The position numbers and the translations under genes are program-made. From Pandoraea sp. (GTDB lineage Bacteria; Pseudomonadota; Gammaproteobacteria; Burkholderiales; Burkholderiaceae): 62,231 nucleotides of DNA. Every line of letters starts with the position of its first letter. The first letter of the stretch is position 1. Where the stretch lies: assembly GCF_004297875.1 (NCBI RefSeq), contig NZ_SCSK01000027.1, positions 1-62,231 of the forward strand, given 5' to 3'. The notes under the pieces are model-generated. The model saw nothing but the letters and a program-made list of their open reading frames with translations. It was not told the origin of the DNA and did not search any database. This document shows positions 34,643 to 44,040 of this stretch, in pieces.

Positions 34643-35496
34643 CGCTTGCTTTGGGCTGACGTGGCGAATGGGTCGCGTATCTGCGGACACGCCACCTGAT
34701 AGACTTTTCGCTGCGCGGGCTCTGTCGCCAGCTTCACCGCCGTCAACTGGCCGCCCCATACGCAACCGGTATCGAGACCCATCACATTGTCGCGCAGCAT
34801 AAGCCCCAGCGCCGACCAATGACCGAACACCATCGTAACGTCGGCCGTCTTGCGCTCCGGCACATCAAACCACGGCATGAAGCCCGGCGGTGCGCTGCCC
34901 GCGCCTTCCTTCACCTTGAAGTCGATCTGCCCATCGACAGTGCAAAAGCGCAGCCGGGTCAATGCATTGATCGTAATGCGCTGGCGATCTGTTCCAGTCA
35001 ACCCCGCATGCCAGCGGTCGGGCTGATTGCCAAACATTTGCGACAGAAAAGACTTCCACCCCGACCCGCGTAGTGCCTGCTCGACGTCTTGGGCCAGTTC
35101 GAGCGTTTGCGCCACGTCCCACTGCGGCAGCACGCCCGCGTGGACCATCAGGAAGCCATCTTCGAAATGCGCCAGCGGCCGGTGGCGAATCCAATCGATC
35201 AATTCGTCGTGATCGGGCGCACCGAGAATGTCACCGAGCGTGTCGGATGCATGCAGTTGCCGCACACCGGCGGCCACCGCAAGCAAATGAAGGTCGTGAT
35301 TACCCAGCACCACCCGGGCGCGATCGCCTAGCGCCATCACCGCACGCAGCGTCGCCAGCGAGGCGGGGCCGCGGTTGATCAGGTCGCCCACAAAATACAG
35401 ATGTGCCTGCGCCGCGTCGGGCGGCAATTGGCTCAGCAGCTCATGCAGCGAGTCGCAACAGCCTTGCAGGTCGCCGACGGCGTAGCGGGGCATCAT
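34639..35496 (-). CDS. apaH: symmetrical bis(5'-nucleosyl)-tetraphosphatase
   Basis: 285-residue metallophosphatase splitting Ap4A to two ADP. The calcineurin-type motifs are ordered: MPRYAVGDLQGCCDSLHEL, YFVGDLINRGPASLATLRAV and VVLGNHDLHLLAVAAG, then VHAGVLPQWD and FGHWSALG, with GLDTGCVWGG at the C-terminus. The start has two adjacent ATG codons, either of which may be used. Length is normal. It is convergent with the acyltransferase gene. Confidence 0.96.
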   Translation of the reverse strand: MMPRYAVGDLQGCCDSLHELLSQLPPDAAQAHLYFVGDLINRGPASLATLRAVMALGDRARVVLGNHDLHLLAVAAGVRQLHASDTLGDILGAPDHDELIDWIRHRPLAHFEDGFLMVHAGVLPQWDVAQTLELAQDVEQALRGSGWKSFLSQMFGNQPDRWHAGLTGTDRQRITINALTRLRFCTVDGQIDFKVKEGAGSAPPGFMPWFDVPERKTADVTMVFGHWSALGLMLRDNVMGLDTGCVWGGQLTAVKLATEPAQRKVYQVACPQIRDPFATSAQSKR

Positions 35497-35546
35497 CTAA
35501 ATGGATGATAAGGATAAGGCACTGAATGATTTTGCTGCACGCGGCA

Positions 35547-36464
35547 TCATACCTTCCAACCGCGTTGGCGCAGGTCACGCAGCCAACCGAGGCCGAGGCC
35601 GACGAACAAGCCGATCACCAGACCCGCCGCCGCAAATAGCACCGGACGAGGGTAGACGGGCTTGTCCGAGACCGTAATGTCGCCCAGCGGTTTCGAGACG
35701 AACGAGAGATTGGGGTTCAACTGCTCTTCCAAAGCGGTTTTGCGCTTGACCAGATCCTGTCGGTCCTGGCTGGCCTTGCTCATCAAGCCAAGCAGCAGAG
35801 CGTCGTTGGCGCTGTGCGCTGCCGCAGGTGCCTTGGCGCGCTGCGCAATCGCATCGTTCAGCCTTTTGATCTGAACGTCGTTTTCGGTCAGTTCCTGATC
35901 CACACGCGCCAACCTGGCGCGGAATTCACTCAGCAGAGAATCCGCTTCCTCGGCATGGATCGCGATCAACATCTTTTCCGAGGCTTGCAGCAGGGCTTTG
36001 GACTGGTCTGGGTTGAAACCGCGAACCGACAGATGCACCAAACTGGTGCCGGCTACCGCCTTCGCCGTCAGCGTCTTTCTCACCACGTACACGAGCGGTG
36101 ACGTATCGTCGGCTGGATTCTGATTTTGCGATTTGAGCAAAGCGTCCTGAAACGAGCGGGACTCCACGCGCGCCACCGTCTGTGCGACCGGTTCTATCAA
36201 GACAGGTTGCGCGCCACCGCCCGCATACTGAATCTGTCCGATCTGCAAGTCGGCGTTGGCCTGCCATTGTTTGTGGCTCATCCATGAGAGGCCGACGCCA
36301 AGCAATAGGCCGATCAAGGCGAAGGCAACGATCAAATACAAATGCTTGACGATAAAGGCCACGATATCGCCAAGCGAAATCTCATCGTCATACGTTTCGT
36401 TGGGGTCGGTGATGTGGGTCGGCATGGCGGTGGTGCGTGGGTCGGTCAAAAAGGTGCTGGGCAT
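35547..36464 (-). CDS. wzz: O-antigen chain length determinant protein (Wzz)
   Basis: 305 residues of the polysaccharide co-polymerase 1 type. A first membrane span (LIVAFALIGLLLGVGLSWM, about residues 43-62) is followed by a ~200-residue periplasmic helical domain. A second span ends the protein with a Pro-rich approach (KPVYPRPVLFAAAGLVIGLF). Wzz sets the modal length of Wzy-polymerised chains. It is divergent from rfbB across ~205 bases and marks the left edge of the O-antigen locus. An internal ATG at 36425 is a possible alternative start. Confidence 0.88.
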   Translation of the reverse strand: MPSTFLTDPRTTAMPTHITDPNETYDDEISLGDIVAFIVKHLYLIVAFALIGLLLGVGLSWMSHKQWQANADLQIGQIQYAGGGAQPVLIEPVAQTVARVESRSFQDALLKSQNQNPADDTSPLVYVVRKTLTAKAVAGTSLVHLSVRGFNPDQSKALLQASEKMLIAIHAEEADSLLSEFRARLARVDQELTENDVQIKRLNDAIAQRAKAPAAAHSANDALLLGLMSKASQDRQDLVKRKTALEEQLNPNLSFVSKPLGDITVSDKPVYPRPVLFAAAGLVIGLFVGLGLGWLRDLRQRGWKV

Positions 36465-36669
36465 AAATCACGCTTTTGACGCAACGTCCCCGGCAAATGT
36501 TCGCCATTGTGCGCCAAAAACTGAATTTGCCGGCTTTTGGTTAATTCTGGTTACGTACTTTGCTTTTTGTTTATAAATTTCAGCGCCGAAACGGTCGCTG
36601 AGGGCCGGAAGCGTCACGACCATCTGCTAAAATCCGCCGATCGAATGGCCTTTCAGGGTTGGGTGCAAC

Positions 36670-37737
36670 ATGATTTTGGTGACGGGTGGCGCCGGTTTCA
36701 TTGGCGGCAATTTTGTGCTCGACTGGCTTGCCGAACACGGTGAACCGGTGGTCAATCTGGATAAATTGACCTACGCGGGAAATCTTAACACGCTGGCCGC
36801 CTTATACAACGATACGCGGCACCATTTCGTGCGTGGCGATATTGGCGATCGTGCCTTGGTCGCCCGGTTGCTGGCGGAGCATCAACCGAGGGCGGTGGTG
36901 AATTTCGCGGCGGAGTCGCATGTGGACCGCTCCATTCACGGGCCGGGTGATTTCATCGAGACCAATGTGGTCGGCACATTCAATCTGCTCGAGGCGGTGC
37001 GCGGCTATTGGCATGAGTTGCCGGCGGATCGCAAAGCAGCGTTTCGCTTTCTGCATGTGTCTACCGACGAGGTCTATGGCACGCTCGCCGCAGAAGATCC
37101 CCCGTTTGCCGAAACGAATCGCTACGAGCCCAATAGCCCCTATTCGGCCAGCAAGGCGGCGTCCGACCATTTGGTGCGCGCCTGGCGTCACACCTACGGC
37201 CTGCCGGTGTTGACCACCAACTGCAGCAACAACTACGGGCCGTACCACTTTCCGGAAAAGCTCATTCCGCTGGTCATTTTGAATGCGCTGACCGGTAAAC
37301 CGCTGCCGGTGTATGGCGACGGACAGCAGATTCGCGACTGGCTATACGTCAAAGACCACTGCAGCGCGATCCGCCGCGTGCTGGAGGCGGGCAGAGTCGG
37401 GCAAACGTATAACGTGGGCGGCTGGAATGAAAAGGCAAATCTCGACGTCGTGCAGACCATTTGTGCCCTGCTCGATGAACTCAAACCACGCGACGACGGC
37501 AAACCGTACCGGACGCAAATCACATTTGTGACAGACCGGCCGGGGCATGACCGCCGCTATGCTATCGATGCCCGCAAGCTTGAGCACGAACTTGGCTGGA
37601 AGCCGGCCGAAACGTTCGAGAGCGGTATTCGCAAGACCGTGCAGTGGTATCTCGATAATCAACCTTGGGTAGAGAATGTCGTCAACGGCGCGTATCGCGA
37701 ATGGACGGACAAACAATATCCCCTTCAACATGCCTAA
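36670..37737 (+). CDS. rfbB: dTDP-glucose 4,6-dehydratase
   Basis: 355-residue extended SDR enzyme, second step of dTDP-L-rhamnose synthesis. The NAD motif is [11 protein letters not shown], the THR-Asp/Glu catalytic segment is [11 protein letters not shown], and YxxxK is in [36 protein letters not shown] is a strong family signature. The gene starts the rfbBDAC run, and its stop overlaps the rfbD start by 8 bases. Base composition is close to the backbone. Confidence 0.97.
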   Translation: MILVTGGAGFIGGNFVLDWLAEHGEPVVNLDKLTYAGNLNTLAALYNDTRHHFVRGDIGDRALVARLLAEHQPRAVVNFAAESHVDRSIHGPGDFIETNVVGTFNLLEAVRGYWHELPADRKAAFRFLHVSTDEVYGTLAAEDPPFAETNRYEPNSPYSASKAASDHLVRAWRHTYGLPVLTTNCSNNYGPYHFPEKLIPLVILNALTGKPLPVYGDGQQIRDWLYVKDHCSAIRRVLEAGRVGQTYNVGGWNEKANLDVVQTICALLDELKPRDDGKPYRTQITFVTDRPGHDRRYAIDARKLEHELGWKPAETFESGIRKTVQWYLDNQPWVENVVNGAYREWTDKQYPLQHA

Positions 37738-38626
37738 GATCCTTATTACCGGTAAGCAGGGCCAGGTTGGTTTCGAGTTGCGGCGAAGCCTTGCGGTGCT
37801 GGGTGACGTGGTGGCGGTGGACCGCACGCAATGCGATCTTTCAAAGCCGGAGATGATCCGCGCGGTGGTGCGGCAGGTGCGGCCAGACATTATCGTCAAC
37901 CCCGCTGCATATACTGCCGTTGACAAGGCCGAGTCGGAGCGCGAGCTGGCGCATGCGGTCAATGCGGTGGCGCCTGAAGTTCTGGCTCAGGAAGCGGCCG
38001 AGCTCAACGCGTTGCTGGTTCATTACTCCACCGACTATGTTTTCGACGGCCGTAAGAGTACACCCTACGTCGAGGACGATGCCGCCAACCCGCAATCGGT
38101 TTACGGCCAAACAAAATGGGCGGGCGAGGAAGCCATTCGACGTCATCACAAACGCCATTTGATATTCCGCACGAGCTGGGTATTCGGCGCACACGGCAAT
38201 AACTTTCTGAAAACCATATTGCGGCTCGCCAGGGAGCGCGATCAACTCAAGATCGTCGCGGACCAGCATGGCGCACCAACCCCGGCGAGTTTGATTGCCG
38301 ATGTAACTGCGCAAATCATCAGCCAATATTTGCGGGGGCAAGCGTCGGCGGAGTTCGTCTATGGCACGTATCACTTGAGCGCATCGGGTGACACAACCTG
38401 GCATGGCTATGCGCAAGCCGTCTTGCAGCAAGCGATGTCCAGAAATATTGCGTTGAAGGTAAAACCGGACGCCATCGAGCCGATTCCCACCAGCGCGTAT
38501 CCGCTGCCCGCGCCGCGCCCGGAGAACTCTCGTTTGAATACCGACAAGTTACGAGAATCGTTCGGCCTGCAGTTGCCTCCATGGCACCAGGGGGTTGAGC
38601 ATGTGATGACGCTTTTGGCCCATTAA
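37730..38626 (+). CDS. rfbD: dTDP-4-dehydrorhamnose reductase
   Basis: 298 residues, final NADPH-dependent step to dTDP-L-rhamnose. It starts [20 protein letters not shown], and [15 protein letters not shown] and [20 protein letters not shown] are characteristic. The catalytic YxxxK falls in [14 protein letters not shown]. The ATG at 37730 overlaps the rfbB stop; an upstream start would lie inside rfbB. The C-terminal region [17 protein letters not shown] is also typical. Confidence 0.96.
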   Translation: MPKILITGKQGQVGFELRRSLAVLGDVVAVDRTQCDLSKPEMIRAVVRQVRPDIIVNPAAYTAVDKAESERELAHAVNAVAPEVLAQEAAELNALLVHYSTDYVFDGRKSTPYVEDDAANPQSVYGQTKWAGEEAIRRHHKRHLIFRTSWVFGAHGNNFLKTILRLARERDQLKIVADQHGAPTPASLIADVTAQIISQYLRGQASAEFVYGTYHLSASGDTTWHGYAQAVLQQAMSRNIALKVKPDAIEPIPTSAYPLPAPRPENSRLNTDKLRESFGLQLPPWHQGVEHVMTLLAH

Positions 38627-38662
38627 CAACGAATCACCCAACGATACAAGAGCACATTGCTT

Positions 38663-39547
38663 ATGAGTAATCGCAAGGGCATCATTCTTGCAGGCGGGTC
38701 TGGCACACGCCTGTACCCGGCGACGCTGGCAGTTTCCAAGCAACTGCTGCCGGTGTACGACAAGCCGATGATCTATTACCCGCTCACCACGCTGATGCTG
38801 GCGGGTATCCGCGACATTCTGGTGATTTCAACGCCGCAGGATACGCCGCGCTTCGAACAGTTGCTGGGCGATGGCAGCCAATGGGGTATCAACCTCCAAT
38901 ATGCGGTGCAGCCTTCGCCTGACGGGTTGGCGCAGGCGTTCATCATTGGTGCCGACTTTATCGGCCATGACCCATGCGCCCTGGTGTTGGGTGACAATAT
39001 ATTTTATGGGCACGATTTCGTTGCACTGCTTGCCCGCGCCAATGCGAAAGAGGCCGGAGCCACCGTTTTCGCCTATGCGGTGCAAGACCCTGAGCGCTAC
39101 GGCGTGGTGGCGTTCGATGCCGCCGGGCGCGCGACCAGCCTTGAAGAAAAGCCGCTGCAGCCAAAATCGCGCTACGCCGTAACCGGGCTGTATTTCTATG
39201 ACAACGGCGTGATCGACATCGCCAAATCCATCAAACCCTCGGCCCGTGGCGAGCTCGAGATCACCGATGTCAACCGCGTGTATCTCGAGCAGCAACAACT
39301 GGACGTGCAGATGATGGGCCGCGGTTATGCGTGGCTCGATACTGGCACGCATGAATCGATGCTGGAGGCTGGTCAGTTCATTCATACAATCGAGCAGAGG
39401 CAAGGACTGAAAGTGGCCTGCCCTGAAGAAATTGCCTACAGGCGTGGTTATATCGACGCGGAAATGCTAAAGCGCTTGGCCGCACCGCTTACCAAAACCA
39501 GCTACGGCAGGTATTTGCTTCGGTTGATTGAAGAGCAGTTGTTTTGA
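38663..39547 (+). CDS. rfbA: glucose-1-phosphate thymidylyltransferase
   Basis: 294 residues, first step of the rhamnose pathway, forming dTDP-glucose from glucose-1-phosphate and dTTP. The nucleotidyl-transfer motif is [20 protein letters not shown], with [16 protein letters not shown] and the metal-site stretch [12 protein letters not shown]. The ATG at 38663 is preferred to a start two codons earlier on family length. It lies 36 bases after rfbD and 13 before rfbC. Confidence 0.97.
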   Translation: MSNRKGIILAGGSGTRLYPATLAVSKQLLPVYDKPMIYYPLTTLMLAGIRDILVISTPQDTPRFEQLLGDGSQWGINLQYAVQPSPDGLAQAFIIGADFIGHDPCALVLGDNIFYGHDFVALLARANAKEAGATVFAYAVQDPERYGVVAFDAAGRATSLEEKPLQPKSRYAVTGLYFYDNGVIDIAKSIKPSARGELEITDVNRVYLEQQQLDVQMMGRGYAWLDTGTHESMLEAGQFIHTIEQRQGLKVACPEEIAYRRGYIDAEMLKRLAAPLTKTSYGRYLLRLIEEQLF

Positions 39548-39560
39548 AGGGGATGACTCG

Positions 39561-40109
39561 ATGAAGGTGACGCCCACTAAAATTCCCGACGTGCTGCTAA
39601 TCGAGCCGCAAGTGTTTAGCGACGATCGTGGCTTCTTCTTTGAGAGCTTCAATCAGCGAAAGTTTGAGGAAGCGATTGGACGCTCCGTGAACTTCGTACA
39701 GGATAATCACTCGCGTTCAAGCCGAGGGGTGCTCCGTGGCTTGCACTACCAAATCAAGCAACCGCAGGGGAAATTGGTCCGCGTGATCGCGGGAGAAGTG
39801 TTCGATGTTGCGGTCGATCTAAGAAAAAAATCACCGACATTTGGGCAATGGATTGGCGAATATCTTTCCGCCGAAAACAAGAGGCAACTGTGGATTCCGG
39901 AGGGATTCGCACATGGATTTCTTGTTGTATCGGAGAGCGCAGAATTTCTCTACAAAGCTACAGATTATTGGGCGCCGGAGCATGAAAGATGTATTCGATG
40001 GGATGATAAGGAATTAAGGATTTTATGGCCGAACTTAATATTAAAAAAATTTGTTTCATGTAAAGATAATCTCGGAAAAAAATTTGAGAGCGCAGAATTT
40101 TTTTCTTAA
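39561..40109 (+). CDS. rfbC: dTDP-4-dehydrorhamnose 3,5-epimerase
   Basis: 182-residue cupin enzyme. FSDDRGFFFESFNQRKFEEA, the active-site His in RGVLRGLHYQIKQPQGKLVR, and the FLYKATDYWAPEHERCIRWD block with the general-acid Tyr and Asp are all present. It completes the four-gene dTDP-L-rhamnose set. The last ~40 codons are strikingly A/T-rich (LRILWPNLILKKFVSCKDNL), unlike the first half, so the gene spans the start of the low-GC block and may be a recombination product. The C-terminus still fits the family. Confidence 0.93.
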   Translation: MKVTPTKIPDVLLIEPQVFSDDRGFFFESFNQRKFEEAIGRSVNFVQDNHSRSSRGVLRGLHYQIKQPQGKLVRVIAGEVFDVAVDLRKKSPTFGQWIGEYLSAENKRQLWIPEGFAHGFLVVSESAEFLYKATDYWAPEHERCIRWDDKELRILWPNLILKKFVSCKDNLGKKFESAEFFS

Positions 40110-40270
40110 AAACTTATAATAAATAAGATTGTAATAAATGGAATATGTCTTGTGATTTAAATAATATGGAATTGCTTCTATTTTCTGGAGTGAGAGTATT
40201 GCCAATAAAATTTCTTTAATAAAGTAAATTTTATTGGGCATATTCTTCTTGTTTATCATATAAATAAATC
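40110..40270. other. very AT-rich spacer between rfbC and rfbF
   Basis: This 161-base stretch is dominated by A and T, with several T- and A-runs and no open frame that looks real. It marks the transition into the AT-rich part of the locus. No clear terminator or promoter was found. A ribosome-binding site for rfbF is not obvious (TATAAATAAATC precedes the ATG). Confidence 0.5.
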
Positions 40271-41044
40271 ATGAAAGTTGTAATCTTGGCAGGTGGTTTG
40301 GGTACTCGTATTCGCGAGGAAACTAGCGTTCGTCCAAAGCCAATGGTTGAGGTTGGTGGCAAACCGATTCTTTGGCACATTATGAAAATCTATTCCCATT
40401 ATGGAATCAATGATTTTGTAATCTGCTGTGGCTACAAAGGCTATGTAATCAAAGAATATTTCGCGAACTATTTCTTACATATGTCTGACGTCACTTTTGA
40501 CATGACAAATAACGCTATGGAGGTACATCAGCAAAACGCCGAACCTTGGCGAGTTACATTGGTAGACACCGGCGAGCACACGATGACGGGGGGGCGTCTT
40601 CGACGCGTCAAAGAGTACCTTACGAATGAAGAGGCGTTTTGCTTTACCTATGGCGACGGTGTGGGCAATATACCTATAGATAGGCTTATCGCATTTCATC
40701 GTGAGCACGGCCTGCTAGCGACGTTGACCGCTACCCGTCCCCCGGGAAGGTTTGGAGCTCTGGATCTTCGCGGCCATATAGTCAATTCGTTTCAGGAAAA
40801 GCCGCAAGGCGATGGCGGCATGATAAACGGCGGATTTTTTGTTCTTTCACCCAAGGTCATAGATCTGATCGACGGAGACGACTGTATTTGGGAACGAAAT
40901 CCACTTGAAACTTTGGCGGCTAAGGGGCAATTGGCGGCTTTTGAGCACGCGGACTTTTGGCAGCCTATGGATACACTGCGTGATCAAATGCATTTGGACG
41001 AATTGTGGCGAACTGGAACGGCTCCCTGGAAGGTTTGGAAATGA
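40271..41044 (+). CDS. rfbF: glucose-1-phosphate cytidylyltransferase
   Basis: 257 residues, forming CDP-glucose from CTP and glucose-1-phosphate, the entry to CDP-3,6-dideoxyhexoses. The motif [20 protein letters not shown] is typical, as are [20 protein letters not shown] and [11 protein letters not shown]. The ending [18 protein letters not shown] is specific for this family (RfbF/AscA/DdhA). The stop overlaps the rfbG start as ATGA. Composition is AT-richer than the backbone. Confidence 0.96.
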   Translation: MKVVILAGGLGTRIREETSVRPKPMVEVGGKPILWHIMKIYSHYGINDFVICCGYKGYVIKEYFANYFLHMSDVTFDMTNNAMEVHQQNAEPWRVTLVDTGEHTMTGGRLRRVKEYLTNEEAFCFTYGDGVGNIPIDRLIAFHREHGLLATLTATRPPGRFGALDLRGHIVNSFQEKPQGDGGMINGGFFVLSPKVIDLIDGDDCIWERNPLETLAAKGQLAAFEHADFWQPMDTLRDQMHLDELWRTGTAPWKVWK

Positions 41045-42114
41045 ACGAATCTTTTTGGCGGGGTAAGCGCGTCTTTCTCACTGGTCATACCGGCTTTAAG
41101 GGGGGCTGGCTTTCAATTTGGCTCCAACACTTAGGAGCGGAGTTGACGGGCTATGCCTTGACGCCGTCTACCGACCCAAGCCTATTCGAAATTGCTCATG
41201 TGGGCGCACATATGACTTCGATTATTGGCGATGTGCGAGATTTGGATGCTCTTAAACTTGCTGTGAAGGATGCCCAACCTGAGATTGTCATTCATATGGC
41301 TGCACAGCCACTGGTGCGATATTCCTACGCGAACCCAGTGGAAACCTATAGCACCAATGTCATGGGGACAGTGCACCTCCTGGAGGCCGTACGTTGCACG
41401 CAAGGCGTGAGAGCGGTGCTCAATGTCACCAGCGACAAATGCTACGAAAATCGTGAATGGGTGTGGGGTTATAGAGAAAACGAACCCATGGGGGGGTATG
41501 ACCCCTATAGCAACAGCAAAGGGTGCGCAGAACTCGTGACGGAAGCCTATCGCCACTCATATTTTAACCCGGGTGATTATGCTGCACATGGAATTTCGCT
41601 GGCTAGTGCCCGTGCTGGTAACGTTATTGGTGGCGGGGATTGGGCGTTCGATAGACTGATTCCCGATATTATGCGAGGCATTCAGTCCGGAACAGAGGTA
41701 ATAATTCGCAGCCCTCATGCTATCCGGCCGTGGCAGCATGTGTTGGAACCTCTTTCTGGCTATATGACCTTGGTGGAGCATCTATATGATCGAGGCACTC
41801 AATTCTCGGGCCCCTGGAATTTTGGACCCAATGAGAATGATAGTAAGCCGGTTAGCTGGATTGTCGAACAACTGACGGCGCTTTGGGGTGGAGAAGCGCG
41901 CTATCGAATCGACTTGGCGGCGGCGAATTTGCATGAAGCACATTACTTAAAATTGGATTGCTCCAAGGCGCGCATGCAGCTTGGTTGGCAGCCTCGTTGG
42001 TCTTTGGGCGAGGCGCTTCAGCGAATTGTCGAATGGCATCGGGCTTTCTTACGAGGCGACGACATGCGGCAGTGCACACTGCACCAAATACAACACTATA
42101 TGGAAGTTGACTGA
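41041..42114 (+). CDS. rfbG: CDP-glucose 4,6-dehydratase
   Basis: 357-residue extended SDR enzyme making CDP-4-keto-6-deoxyglucose. The NAD motif is [17 protein letters not shown], and [20 protein letters not shown] and the YxxxK of [19 protein letters not shown] are diagnostic of RfbG/AscB/DdhB. The ATG at 41041 overlaps the rfbF stop and fits the family N-terminus better than the frame's earlier start. It is followed by rfbH after 42 bases. Confidence 0.97.
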   Translation: MNESFWRGKRVFLTGHTGFKGGWLSIWLQHLGAELTGYALTPSTDPSLFEIAHVGAHMTSIIGDVRDLDALKLAVKDAQPEIVIHMAAQPLVRYSYANPVETYSTNVMGTVHLLEAVRCTQGVRAVLNVTSDKCYENREWVWGYRENEPMGGYDPYSNSKGCAELVTEAYRHSYFNPGDYAAHGISLASARAGNVIGGGDWAFDRLIPDIMRGIQSGTEVIIRSPHAIRPWQHVLEPLSGYMTLVEHLYDRGTQFSGPWNFGPNENDSKPVSWIVEQLTALWGGEARYRIDLAAANLHEAHYLKLDCSKARMQLGWQPRWSLGEALQRIVEWHRAFLRGDDMRQCTLHQIQHYMEVD

Positions 42115-42156
42115 GAGATTCAGTCGGCCTGCATTTGATCTATCAAGGAAATTATC

Positions 42157-43476
42157 GTGGAAAAGACCCCAGAACATCTCCGTCAGCAAATTGCCCAACT
42201 TGTTGAAGAATATGTCTCAGCAGCTTTACCAGTGGCGGAGTTTGTGCCCGGCACAACGGTTGTGCCGCCATCTGGCAAAGTCATTGATGCCGCCGAATTG
42301 AAAAACATGGTCGAGGCATCTTTGGACGGTTGGTTGACGACAGGGCGTTTTAATGAGTTGTTTGAGCAGGGGCTCGCTAAGTTCCTCGGTGTCAAGCACC
42401 TGATAACAGTTAACTCAGGTTCTTCCGCAAATTTGGTGGCATTTTCGACGCTAACCTCGCCCAAGCTAGGGGATAGAGCGATACGACCTGGCGATGAAGT
42501 CATTGGTGTGGCGGCGGGGTTCCCGACTACTGTAAATCCGATTCTCCAATTCGGCGCAGTTCCTGTGTTTGTCGATGTCCATATTCCTACGTATAACATT
42601 GATCCTGCGAAGATTGAGGCCGCCATCAGTCCAAGAACCAAGGCCATCATGCTGGCTCACACGCTAGGAAATCCATATGATCTGAAAAAAGTGCGCGAAA
42701 TCTGTGATAAGCACAATTTATGGCTTATTGAAGACTGCTGTGATGCGCTCGGCTCGACCTTTAACGGGCGGTTAGTTGGAACCTTTGGCGACATAGGGAC
42801 ATTGAGCTTTTATCCTGCTCACCATATCACAATGGGCGAAGGAGGCGCTGTCTTTACAAATAACTACGAATTGCGACAAATTGCCGAGTCATTCCGGGAT
42901 TGGGGCCGAGATTGTTATTGTGCTCCAGGAAAAGACAATACTTGTGGGAAGAGATTCTGCTGGAAGCTAGGTAACTTGCCTGAGGGGTACGATCACAAAT
43001 ATACCTATTCCCATTTGGGCTATAACCTGAAAATTACCGATATGCAGGCAGCCTGCGCACTTGCACAGTTGGATAAGCTGGAAGGTTTTATTCAAACCAG
43101 AAAAGATAACTTCAATTTTCTGAAAAATCGTCTGAAAAGTTGCGAGGAGTTTTTGATTCTCCCGGAAGCCACTCCGAACTCAGATCCATCTTGGTTCGGT
43201 TTTCCAATCACCATAAGGGAGGATGTGGACTTCAATAGAGTGGATTTGTTGCAATATCTTGACCAAAACAAGATTGGCACGCGGTTGTTGTTTGCAGGTA
43301 ATCTGGTCAGGCAACCTTACATGATCGGTAGAGAGTATCGTGTTAGCGGTGATCTTAAAAACAGCGATCGCATTATGATGGATACGTTCTGGCTCGGTAT
43401 CTATCCGGGGTTATCTCGAGAAATGCTGGAATATACAGCGTCCAAGCTCGAGACATTTTTAGGGATTAATTTCTAA
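42157..43476 (+). CDS. rfbH: CDP-4-keto-6-deoxyglucose 3-dehydrase (E1)
   Basis: 439 residues, the PMP-dependent, iron-sulfur enzyme that removes the 3-hydroxyl. It has the DegT/aminotransferase fold, but the usual PLP-lysine is replaced by His in [17 protein letters not shown]. The [2Fe-2S] cysteines follow in [20 protein letters not shown]. The initiator is a GTG preceded by AAGGAAATTATC. Activity needs an E3 reductase (AscD/RfbI/DdhD), which is not found in this window and may be elsewhere. Confidence 0.96.
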   Translation: MEKTPEHLRQQIAQLVEEYVSAALPVAEFVPGTTVVPPSGKVIDAAELKNMVEASLDGWLTTGRFNELFEQGLAKFLGVKHLITVNSGSSANLVAFSTLTSPKLGDRAIRPGDEVIGVAAGFPTTVNPILQFGAVPVFVDVHIPTYNIDPAKIEAAISPRTKAIMLAHTLGNPYDLKKVREICDKHNLWLIEDCCDALGSTFNGRLVGTFGDIGTLSFYPAHHITMGEGGAVFTNNYELRQIAESFRDWGRDCYCAPGKDNTCGKRFCWKLGNLPEGYDHKYTYSHLGYNLKITDMQAACALAQLDKLEGFIQTRKDNFNFLKNRLKSCEEFLILPEATPNSDPSWFGFPITIREDVDFNRVDLLQYLDQNKIGTRLLFAGNLVRQPYMIGREYRVSGDLKNSDRIMMDTFWLGIYPGLSREMLEYTASKLETFLGINF

Positions 43477-43485
43477 GGCTTCAGA

Positions 43486-44040
43486 ATGACCGAATTTCGT
43501 AATCTGTCATTACCAGGTTGTTTGGAAATCAGACCAAATGTCTTTGACGATGAACGAGGGTGTTTCGTTAAAACTTTTCATCGAGATGTATTTGAATCGG
43601 AAGGGTTAAATACGACTTGGAATGAAGAATATTATTCGAAGTCTTATCGCGACGTAATTCGTGGACTGCACTTTCAAGTACCGCCGCACGATCACGTGAA
43701 GATGGTTTATTGCCTACAGGGCCGCGTGCTCGATGTAATTGTTGATTTACGTCAAGGGTCCCCCTCCTGCGGTCGATTTGAGACGATAGAGTTGAGTTCA
43801 GAGTCAGGGAATATCGTGTACATCCCTTCGGGGATAGCGCACGGCTTTTGCGTGTTGACCGAGCATGCGACGATGCAATACAAGGTATCCACAGTTTACT
43901 CAGCCGAACATGATTGTGGTATTCGTTGGGATTCCATTGGTTTTCGATGGCCAATCGTGACTCCTATTATCTCGGCACGTGATAAGGGATTTCCAGGGTT
44001 AGATGCATTCAAATCCCCATTTAGGTTTGGACATGACTAA
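43486..44040 (+). CDS. RmlC-like sugar nucleotide epimerase (possible AscE-type 5-epimerase)
   Basis: 184-residue cupin homologous to RfbC but divergent. FDDERGCFVKTFHRDVFESE and the His segment RDVIRGLHFQVPPHDHVKMV are recognisable. The region around the general acid reads YKVSTVYSAEHDCGIRWD: the Tyr position shifts by one compared with YKATDYWAPEHERCIRWD of the local RfbC, which may change the stereochemistry. In Yersinia ascarylose synthesis AscE is such an epimerase acting on the CDP-dideoxy-hexulose. It is placed between rfbH and a reductase, where AscE would be expected, overlapping the latter by 8 bases. Confidence 0.8.
   Translation: MTEFRNLSLPGCLEIRPNVFDDERGCFVKTFHRDVFESEGLNTTWNEEYYSKSYRDVIRGLHFQVPPHDHVKMVYCLQGRVLDVIVDLRQGSPSCGRFETIELSSESGNIVYIPSGIAHGFCVLTEHATMQYKVSTVYSAEHDCGIRWDSIGFRWPIVTPIISARDKGFPGLDAFKSPFRFGHD

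Noticed and set aside
36540..36575. Sigma-54-like promoter TGGTTACGTACTTTGC before rfbB
   Set aside because: The spacing between the GG and GC elements is one base too long and the -24 box is poor. A nearby TATAAA could be a sigma-70 -10, but no -35 fits well.
36465..36669. JUMPstart/ops element expected upstream of an O-antigen operon
   Set aside because: No GGCGGTAG-type sequence is found in the wzz-rfbB interval, so RfaH-type control is not supported.
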